Part shown: positions 1 through 5,655 of the stretch, one piece after another
How positions within the stretch are numbered: position 1 is the stretch's first letter
Layout: the number at the start of each line of letters is the position of its first letter
Source: JBALVT01 sp036961345
GTDB lineage: Bacteria; Pseudomonadota; Gammaproteobacteria; Pseudomonadales; Halieaceae
Direction: 5' to 3'
Assembly: GCA_036961345.1 (NCBI GenBank)
Contig: JBALVT010000114.1
Location: 1-13,457, forward strand
DNA: 13,457 nucleotides
The notes under the pieces: model-generated
What the model saw: the letters and a program-made list of their open reading frames with translations, nothing else
Told to the model about the DNA's origin: nothing
The model's database searches: none
Translations under genes and position numbers: made by a program

Positions 1-300
1 AGAGAATTAAGTGTTTCCAACGTGTTTAAGTAGTTTAACGCAGCTAGTCAGCGATTGTCTGTTATACGAGGGGTCATTTAGAATTCTGAGATAGCCCCTG
101 CTGTTGAATTGCATCAAAACCTAACCTGGTATTTACACGAGAAATTGTCCCGCCAGAACTGGCCCACCTATCTGATCAACATCGGATTTTGGCTTTCCAG
201 GTGGGTCAATCTAAAACGCAAATATCCCGAAAAAACAGCTCAATATTCGGTGCAATTCAACAGTGGGCGAAAAGGATCTACAAAACCAACGATGCGAGCA
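1..300. other. Non-coding stretch left of the IS remnant
   Basis: I see no gene here that I can support. The plus-strand open frame starting at 109 runs antisense through the transposase remnant and has no family features, so it is not called. The stretch is AT-rich and contains an imperfect palindrome described separately. Some of it, close to 300, may be decayed IS sequence beyond the transposase stop, but I could not place a terminal inverted repeat. Confidence 0.5.
101..263. repeat. Long imperfect inverted repeat (MITE-like or structured intergenic)
   Basis: A perfect 13-bp inverted repeat, CTGTTGAATTGCA at 101-113 and its complement at 251-263, encloses further symmetric pairs. These are TATTT (130-134) with AAATA (220-224), ATTG (144-147) with CAAT (207-210), and CCCGCC (149-154) with GGTGGG (200-205, one G-T pair). 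These inner pairs share one centre near 177; the outer arm is offset by a small bulge. CCCACCT (163-169) could alternatively pair with 199-205. The nesting suggests a decayed palindromic element or a foldable RNA or DNA structure. No protein is encoded and the function is unknown. Confidence 0.45.
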
Positions 301-788
301 CTAATTGCAGGCTCCGCACGCACTCGTCCTGAGATCCCGATAATTTTCAGCCCTATTATTTTCATACTGTTTAGTACTGTGGATCGTCTCTGGAATCAAT
401 TCACGATGAGCAACGCCATCTCGTCTGGACTGAAGATAAACATCAACCACCTCACCGTCCTGATCGACAGCCAGCCAGAGATAATGCTGTTTGCCGTTGA
501 TCTGAATGGTCCGGCACACCGGCGAACACTTCATCGAGGAAGAACGTATCTCCATATCCTCGGTGATTTCGTTTCAGGCGCCCAGTATAGATAGCACCGA
601 ACTTAATGCACCAGAGTCGAATTGCTTCTCGGCTGAAAGTGATGCGTCGCTCGGCTAAGAGATCTTCAATATCGCGATGGCTGTTACCACGCGCCTCAGA
701 TTGAATCTGTATTACATCCAAACAGTATAGCTGATGATATCTGCGGGGCGCGTAACCGCGGGAATCTGTGGCGTTTGTATGTATTCAT
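301..788 (-). pseudogene. IS6-family transposase remnant, multiply frameshifted and deleted
   Basis: This is a decayed DDE transposase of the IS6 (IS26-like) family. Translation from ATG 788-786 gives MNTYKRHRFP, the typical IS6 N-terminus. The frame then shifts to IISYTVW-stop-YRFNL, then to SHRDIEDLLAERRITFSREA and GYGDTFFLDEVF, and again near 545 to INGKQHYLWLAVDQDGE and VVDVYLQSRRDG. Two internal deletions are apparent from recalled family sequences. RRDG is joined directly to VAHRELIPETIHSTKQYE, which removes about 30 residues including the segment with the second catalytic Asp (normally VTDKLRSYG). NNRAE is joined to NYRDLRTSA, which skips to the family C-terminus and ends at TAG 301-303. 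The first Asp (LDEVF) and the Glu (NRAE) survive. It cannot encode a working enzyme. No flanking target duplication or terminal repeat was identified. Confidence 0.88.
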
Positions 789-809
789 CCACAGATTCTA
801 CCAGTTACG
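751..809. repeat. Inverted repeat flanking the transposase start codon
   Basis: GAATCTGTGG (762-771) and its perfect complement (789-798) flank a 17-nt loop. The symmetry extends outward, since CGTAAC (751-756) pairs with GTTACG (804-809) at equal spacing, giving 17 of 21 matching positions. On the minus strand the right arm lies immediately upstream of the transposase ATG (788-786) and the left arm covers codons 6-9. The ribosome-binding area would therefore be base-paired in the mRNA. There is no T-tract, so it does not look like an intrinsic terminator. It is probably part of the IS6 remnant's end. Confidence 0.5.
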
Positions 810-838
810 GACTTTTAACCTGGCGGTACCCCATCCAA

Positions 839-1894
839 CTATGCAGTCGTAAAACTGCGTAACGTTTCTTTCATCGTAGCCTGTAGCCATGTATCACGAG
901 CGCTTCGATCTATAGAAGATCGTATGTCGTCTATTGAGGCATGGTTTAGGAGACCCTGGTTTAGAAGCTTACTGTGCGTAACGATTTGATCAACACCCCA
1001 ACCAAGCCAAGGCGGTGTTGTGAGTAGCGCATCACCTAATATTATCCAGGGCACGCCCTCAAGCTTTTTCTCATTCCAGTGCACACGCTCGGCTCTCACT
1101 GGGCCAAAGAGGAAGGGGGCTCCTACAACACTGGCCCCCGCGAACAGCTCGGATATCTCGGGTGAGGCTAGCTCAGATAGTAATTCCTGGAAGCTATCTG
1201 TGGCCAACATCTCCGTGGGAACAGTGTCGATCTGTAATGTTAGTCGCCAACAATTCTCATCTTCTTTCAACAGAAGAATTCCAGTGCCCTGGTAGCTTCC
1301 ACGCAACGCTATCTGGTTCTGGGGCAGGTTGACGCCTTTTATCACTGTGGAAACATAGCCGCCGCTGGCAGGGCCTTGATGAAGGTCAACTGGACAGCCT
1401 TGAATCTGGCCTACTGCGTTCAAAGACATTCTACTTCTGCCACTTGCATCGAGAACGAAGGCCGCGGAATACCGGCGTTCGTCATATAGTGTAACTTGAA
1501 CTCCGGTTGGGTCCAGATTTAGCGAGCTTACTCGCCCCGAGACCTGCTTGACGCTATCGGGGAGAGTGCGCAGTAATGCGAGGTCGATACAACGTCGCGA
1601 AGGCCGGGGCCGTGTGTCTTCTGTACACAAGCCATCAGGTTTCAGTAGAACCTGACTGCCGCAGGCTGCGCCTTGAGCTTTAAGCTCTTCTTCAAAGCCA
1701 GGAATTGAATCACACAGGTCCTCCCAACTTTGTGAGTTTAGAAGGTGCACGTGCTCCCACTGGGGCTTGGCCCCAAACGCTTTGTCAATCAGGACAACAC
1801 TGAAGCCAGATCTAGCCAGTACCCCAGCCACAATCAGGCCAGCGGTACTACCTCCGATAACGATCGCGCCTGCACAGCAGTCTCGGCTAGCCAC
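839..1894 (-). CDS. FAD-dependent oxidoreductase (flavoprotein monooxygenase-like)
   Basis: A 351-residue soluble flavoprotein of the glutathione-reductase-fold FAD family (UbiH / p-hydroxybenzoate hydroxylase-like). Visible are an N-terminal dinucleotide-binding motif IVIGGSTAGL (residues 11-20) with Asp37 ending beta-2 (VVLIDK), an LDASGRSRM segment (148-156) in the place of the family's second FAD/NADPH motif, and the C-terminal FAD-ribityl motif ILGDALLTTPPWLGWGVD (285-302). The middle part (HVHLLNSQSWEDL, then PGFEEELKAQGA) resembles uncharacterised 2-polyprenyl-6-methoxyphenol-hydroxylase-like oxidoreductases. No signal peptide or membrane segment is seen. The start is GTG (1894-1892), overlapping the stop of the upstream gene by 8 bp, which suggests translational coupling; no clear Shine-Dalgarno is present. 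The substrate is unknown. It is the last gene of the minus-strand cluster and the IS remnant follows. Confidence 0.85.
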   Translation of the reverse strand: MASRDCCAGAIVIGGSTAGLIVAGVLARSGFSVVLIDKAFGAKPQWEHVHLLNSQSWEDLCDSIPGFEEELKAQGAACGSQVLLKPDGLCTEDTRPRPSRRCIDLALLRTLPDSVKQVSGRVSSLNLDPTGVQVTLYDERRYSAAFVLDASGRSRMSLNAVGQIQGCPVDLHQGPASGGYVSTVIKGVNLPQNQIALRGSYQGTGILLLKEDENCWRLTLQIDTVPTEMLATDSFQELLSELASPEISELFAGASVVGAPFLFGPVRAERVHWNEKKLEGVPWIILGDALLTTPPWLGWGVDQIVTHSKLLNQGLLNHASIDDIRSSIDRSARDTWLQATMKETLRSFTTA

Positions 1895-2489
1895 GTTCAG
1901 AGGGTATTGCAGTTCCTCTCACAGCGATACTTTCGCGGCGTTTCGGATCTGCGGCAACAACTACAAAAAACAGACCATTGGCCCTGTCACGCTCTTTAAA
2001 AGTTGTCTGTGCGGCTTTGGCGACAAACTCTTCAACCCCACTGGCTGGATAGAACATATCACCGGGTAGAAACATGTCACCCGGCAGGAACATATCACCG
2101 GGAAGAAACATGTCACCCGGAAGAAACATGTCACCCGGAAGAAACACTTCACCCGCTATAGTTTCGCCCCTGCGACCCTTAGTTCTTCCCATTTTAATCG
2201 GAAATGGTTTGGACATGAATACATCTTCGGGGCGTCCACCCCGAACATAAACAGCGCAGAGCACAATTTCAGTGCCCACCAATTCAGGATCGATAACATT
2301 GATCACAAGTCCCTTGGCCAGAACAGTCATCGCCTCCTCACCCTCTAGCCCCTTGAGCATGCGCGGGTCGTTAACCCGGATCTCCAGACCATTTTCGCCT
2401 GCTCCAAAACTAAGGCTAGCTGTTGTGCTGCCGGCGGCCATGACACCTAACCCTATTAGTGCTTCTCGTCGTGTTATTTTACTGCCCAT
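1887..2489 (-). CDS. Tat-signal exported protein with FLPGDM hexapeptide repeats, unknown function
   Basis: A 200-residue protein that I do not recognise. The N-terminus KITRREALIGLGVMAAG has a twin-arginine followed by a small hydrophobic stretch, consistent with Tat export to the periplasm, possibly of a folded or cofactor-bearing protein. Residues about 35-110 look like a beta-rich domain (TVLAKGLVINVIDPELVGT, EIVLCAVYVRGGRPEDV). Then come five tandem FLPGDM units at residues 116-145, a divergent FYPASG, and a C-terminal segment (FFVVVAADPKRRESIAVRG). The ATG (2489-2487) follows a good Shine-Dalgarno, AAGAGGAAA, about 5 nt upstream. It lies 57 bp after the preceding gene and overlaps the FAD oxidoreductase gene by 8 bp, so the two products may be needed together. 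The repeat copy number probably varies between strains. Confidence 0.75.
   Translation of the reverse strand: MGSKITRREALIGLGVMAAGSTTASLSFGAGENGLEIRVNDPRMLKGLEGEEAMTVLAKGLVINVIDPELVGTEIVLCAVYVRGGRPEDVFMSKPFPIKMGRTKGRRGETIAGEVFLPGDMFLPGDMFLPGDMFLPGDMFLPGDMFYPASGVEEFVAKAAQTTFKERDRANGLFFVVVAADPKRRESIAVRGTAIPSERG
2055..2144 (-). repeat. In-frame 18-bp tandem repeat, five units (FLPGDM)x5
   Basis: Five contiguous 18-bp units each encode FLPGDM. Reading on the minus strand from 2144, the first two are identical (TTTCTTCCGGGTGACATG). The next three differ at synonymous third positions, plus one synonymous C/T change in a Phe codon. The following codons, FYPASG, look like a degenerate edge. Because the unit length is a multiple of three, copy-number change keeps the reading frame. 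Confidence 0.95.
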
Positions 2490-2546
2490 AGCGATTTCCT
2501 CTTATTAAGTGGTCTAACCGATATATTTCTGGAAATTTTCGATAAT

Positions 2547-3467
2547 TTAGTTTCCGAAAAGCTTTCCCATTGCCTTATCAAGGACACTGTCTACAGCCTC
2601 GTCTGAGGCCTGGTCAATGGCATCATCTGCTTGATCCTCTGCTCGATCCTGTTGCCTTGTTGCCTGATCGTCGGCCTTCCTACCAAAGGCTGATAGAAAC
2701 CCCGTAACCAAACCCTTTTTCTGTGTTGCTTCTCCTGTCTGCCCGGTCGTGCTTGAAGCGTTAGTTTGGGAAGATTGTGCATTGCTGATTGCATCGGCAA
2801 TACCAGACATAGCCGATAGGTCTTGGGCCGGAGCAGGTAGCACGAATCTATCGCTACCAATCGTCCTGTCACTAATGGCCGTTACCCACATATCATCGCC
2901 GTAGCGCAGTACGCCTTTATCCAGTTTGGCCATCTCTTTTTCCAAGTCATTCGCGCCCTTTGGGTTTTGGCCCATGGCTTTCACCATCGCCGCCGCGAAA
3001 CCGCTAATTGCTCTGCTCATTTTTATGGCACGGGGGTCATCGGACAACACAAGTTCAGCGGTTTGAACATCCTCTGAGTTGTTATCGATATACTCGAGCT
3101 TATAGATTTCACCCTCTATTCCTGCGTTGTTTTCGTGCTTGCCTGTCGCCTCAAGTGACACTATTTCACTGGAGGCTATAGACGGAGCCGTAGCTGCCAT
3201 ATCTCCAAACATTCCCATCATTTCTCCGGCATCTATCACCATCGGTGTACCGCCGGCATCGCTGACAACATACATACCACTATTATTAATGACCATGTAG
3301 CTTCCCTGCTGGCCTGTATTAATGCGCAGATTGTCCCCCTCATACTCGAACTTCATCTGATTTCCATCAGAGTTTTTCATGTCTGCTGCACCCGCAAATG
3401 CAAGGTTCGCCAGTGTTGAAGAGGCAAAACAAAAGACTAACGACCCTACTAGTTTTTTACATTTCAT
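2547..3467 (-). CDS. Exported protein, DUF4412-like N-terminal part, acidic helical tail
   Basis: A 306-residue protein with a Sec signal peptide (MKCKKLVGSLVFCF..., likely cut after LAFA near residue 25), so probably periplasmic. Residues about 37-80 (MKFEYEGDNLRINTG, SYMVINNSGMYVVSD, MVIDAGEMMGMFGD) have the pattern of DUF4412-type domains, in which short strands contain Met- and Asp-rich 'mini-statement' hairpins; this match is from memory and weak. The middle (about 100-215) looks alpha/beta. A Ser/Thr/Gln-rich linker (about 228-250) leads to a highly charged amphipathic helix tail (GRKADDQATRQQDRAEDQ onward, ending KAMGKLFGN). The function is unknown; a sensor, scaffold or metal-binding role would be speculation. 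The start is ATG 3467-3465 with only a weak ribosome-binding site. It sits 89 bp downstream of the TMEM43-like gene and 57 bp upstream of the Tat-repeat gene, in the same orientation. Confidence 0.75.
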   Translation of the reverse strand: MKCKKLVGSLVFCFASSTLANLAFAGAADMKNSDGNQMKFEYEGDNLRINTGQQGSYMVINNSGMYVVSDAGGTPMVIDAGEMMGMFGDMAATAPSIASSEIVSLEATGKHENNAGIEGEIYKLEYIDNNSEDVQTAELVLSDDPRAIKMSRAISGFAAAMVKAMGQNPKGANDLEKEMAKLDKGVLRYGDDMWVTAISDRTIGSDRFVLPAPAQDLSAMSGIADAISNAQSSQTNASSTTGQTGEATQKKGLVTGFLSAFGRKADDQATRQQDRAEDQADDAIDQASDEAVDSVLDKAMGKLFGN

Positions 3468-3556
3468 AATGATTAATCGCCTTAAAGTTTATATTCCATA
3501 GCATTCCTACCACCGCTTTTCGGTTGTTCCCAAAGGACGTGGGCTAGTTGTTCCGC

Positions 3557-4726
3557 TCAAGTTCCGGCGGCTTGAGCTAATACCGTAGGCTCGACAGGAA
3601 GGTTTTTCCTGGCCAGGAACCGAATTCCGTAAAAGGCTCCGCCGGCAACAATCAACAAAATCACACCGAGGATTGGCCTGACAGCGATCCATGTGATTGC
3701 GATGGTAATTGTCGTTAGCGCCAGGGCCAGAAGAGTCGCTATTGCCCCGGTACCAACGCCCACCACGGTCCCCAAAAACGGAATTACATCAGCAAGCACC
3801 TTGAGCGGATTAAGAACCAGGGCAATGCCTACACCCATTAGAATCAGCGCAAGCAGGCGCAGCCCCCAAGTCAACACCGAGTTGTTCGCATGGGCCTGTT
3901 TAAACATATTCTCCGAGCTGAGCGTGCCAGACTCGAGCATGGCGATAGAGGTGCCAGTCTTGGTGTGGAATGCCTCCAGAGACTGGTTTACTTGTTGAGC
4001 CACCACACTGACTGGACCAGGCAATATCGCAGAATAGCTAATGCGAAGGTCGCCCACTTGCGGCTTATCAGGATTGCCACTAATTAATTCGGAACCATGC
4101 TGGACAAGGCCAGCAGGAACATCCAGGTCAGAACCAATGTCAACAGGTTGCCAGTTGTTCAGTTGCTCTACAAGAATGACTGGTAAGTTATAGTCGCCCG
4201 CGGTGATCACTGCCGCTGTGATGTCTCTACCCGGATAGCGTATTGATCCCGGATTAGAATGATCGGTTTGGTCTTTGAAGTTATTCGAATCTATCAGTTT
4301 GGCTGACCAGGTCAGGTGATAACTGTATTTGGTAACCGTCTCGGTGCCACCGCCGAGTTTCTTTTCTGTCTTTGACTCGCTTTGCTCCTGCCACTGGTAC
4401 ATCTTAACCGAGCGCGCAAGCCGGATGGCGTTTAGCTCTATACCAAATTCTGCATCTTTGAGAATATCCTTGGTGGTCGCTGTAGCCGTGAAATGCACCA
4501 GCTTGCCGTCGTTATCCGCTGAAACAGGCACTGCAGGCACGGTCAACACTAATCCTTGCGCCTGCTTCAAACCGACCGTTGTATTGACTGCCCGGTTTTC
4601 ATTAAAGATGATGATGGGAAATGATAAAATAAACAGCAGCAAGCCAACCAATATACCTTTGAAGGCATTACCTAAGCGGCTAAACCACGACTGCTCACTA
4701 ACTTCTGTGAAAGAACTGTTGCTCAT
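3557..4726 (-). CDS. TMEM43 (LUMA) family membrane protein
   Basis: A 389-residue integral membrane protein matching the TMEM43/DUF1625 layout. There is a first membrane segment at about residues 22-41 (GILVGLLLFILSFPIIIFNE, followed by the characteristic NENRAV). A large extracytoplasmic domain (about 45-280) has SVKMYQWQEQSESKTEKK and VTKYSYHLTWSAKLIDSNNF, typical of the family. Three hydrophobic segments lie near the C-terminus (about 284-305, 318-348 and 349-368). The bacterial proteins have no assigned biochemical role; the animal homologue is an inner nuclear membrane protein. The start ATG (4726-4724) is preceded by AGGGGA at about 8 nt, a good ribosome-binding site. It is the first gene of the minus-strand cluster, and the 250 bp upstream of it presumably hold its promoter, though I cannot point to clear -10/-35 boxes. 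Confidence 0.85.
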   Translation of the reverse strand: MSNSSFTEVSEQSWFSRLGNAFKGILVGLLLFILSFPIIIFNENRAVNTTVGLKQAQGLVLTVPAVPVSADNDGKLVHFTATATTKDILKDAEFGIELNAIRLARSVKMYQWQEQSESKTEKKLGGGTETVTKYSYHLTWSAKLIDSNNFKDQTDHSNPGSIRYPGRDITAAVITAGDYNLPVILVEQLNNWQPVDIGSDLDVPAGLVQHGSELISGNPDKPQVGDLRISYSAILPGPVSVVAQQVNQSLEAFHTKTGTSIAMLESGTLSSENMFKQAHANNSVLTWGLRLLALILMGVGIALVLNPLKVLADVIPFLGTVVGVGTGAIATLLALALTTITIAITWIAVRPILGVILLIVAGGAFYGIRFLARKNLPVEPTVLAQAAGT

Positions 4727-4976
4727 CCTTGTTTCCCCTGCGTAGAAGACTCACGAACTATACGGCTACAGTCTAGATCGCAAGTATCGGCCGGACAATG
4801 AGCACTACCACTCAGCGACTTGAGTACCAGTACTTAGAAGTTCACTTATAGGTAGGGGTCTTCATGCCGAGTGTTCTTGCTAGAGGCATAGAACTGATCA
4901 GCCCACTTCATTGATGCCGCGCCGTTACTCAAGCTGTAGAGGCTTGTGTATTCAGCGGCCAAAGGGAAGTAACTAA

Positions 4977-5630
4977 TCAAACATTCGGTACAATGAGATG
5001 TGCGTTCTCGCAGGAAAAATTCAATAGCTGATGCGCCCCTCGCAAACCCAACTTACTGCAAATATTACTGCGATGATTTTGGATAGTGCGGTAGCTGACA
5101 TCGAGCTTCTTCGCTATCTCCTTACTGGTTTTGAACTCCGACACACCGCGCAGAACTAACTGCTCCATATTTGTAAGGCTTTCGACACTAAGTACACTTG
5201 CGTCGTCCATATCAGGCAGCAGAGGTTTACTGCGGCCCAGTGATGGACTGATAAAAATCTTTTCATCGAGTACCGCCCGCAGGCAATCAACGACATCAGT
5301 CAGTGCGCTGTCCTTAAGCACATAGGCGCGAGCCCCCAGTTCAAAGGCTTTGTTTAGATAGGCATTATCGTCATAACTGGTGATGACAATCACCAGAGGT
5401 ACTTTGTCTGCACTTCGCGTCATCTCCAGCACCTGCAAACCATCCTTACCCGGCATGGCGATATCGAGTGTCACCACGTCCGGCGATAACTGCTGAATCT
5501 GCGCTAAGGCAGCATCGCCAGTATCGGCCTCTGCCACTACTTCTATCCCGGGGACACGAGCAATAATTTGCTTCAGACCTTCGCGAAAAATCGGGTGGTC
5601 ATCGACGATTATCAGGCGACTATTTTTCAT
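4977..5630 (-). CDS. NarL/FixJ (LuxR-type) response regulator
   Basis: A 217-residue DNA-binding response regulator. The receiver domain (about 5-120) has the acidic pair Asp10-Asp11, the phospho-acceptor Asp56 (VVTLDIAMPG), the switch residue in VITSYDD (Thr84/Ser85) and Lys106 (YVLKDS). A C-terminal LuxR/GerE helix-turn-helix (about 150-205) contains TSKEIAKKLDVSYRTIQNHR, although its start reads LTNMEQLVLRGV instead of the usual LTxRExxVL. ATG 5630-5628 follows GGAAAGGGAATAGCTG, a good Shine-Dalgarno. It lies 25 bp after the histidine kinase gene on the same strand and is almost certainly its partner. It is expected to bind DNA as a phosphorylated dimer; its targets are unknown, but the divergently oriented TonB receptor promoter is the obvious candidate. 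Confidence 0.95.
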   Translation of the reverse strand: MKNSRLIIVDDHPIFREGLKQIIARVPGIEVVAEADTGDAALAQIQQLSPDVVTLDIAMPGKDGLQVLEMTRSADKVPLVIVITSYDDNAYLNKAFELGARAYVLKDSALTDVVDCLRAVLDEKIFISPSLGRSKPLLPDMDDASVLSVESLTNMEQLVLRGVSEFKTSKEIAKKLDVSYRTIQNHRSNICSKLGLRGAHQLLNFSCENAHLIVPNV

Positions 5631-5655
5631 CAGCTATTCCCTTTCCATTACAGAC

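Noticed and set aside
109..594. 161-codon plus-strand open frame beside and across the transposase remnant
   Set aside because: It lies antisense to recognisable IS6 motifs and has no domain, signal or ribosome-binding site.
1961..2152. Minus-strand frame with repeats FFRVTC / FFPVIC
   Set aside because: This is the FLPGDM tandem repeat read in another frame.
3507..3560. Direct repeat of GGAACAAC (minus strand) between the TMEM43-like and DUF4412-like genes
   Set aside because: Two 8-bp copies are expected by chance at this scale and there is no supporting symmetry.
4920..4976. Nested pairing (GTTACT/AGTAAC around CAAGC/GCTTG) downstream of the response regulator, considered as a terminator
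   Set aside because: The stems are only 5-6 bp and no T-tract follows on the minus strand.
4846..5052. Minus-strand open frame of about 68 codons running from inside the response regulator 3' end into the intergenic region, with a protein-like tail (ATG at 4911, 21 codons, MKWADQFYASSKNTRHEDPY...)
   Set aside because: It overlaps the response regulator in another frame, has no good start or ribosome-binding site, and matches no family I know. It may be a decayed gene end, but the evidence is too thin.
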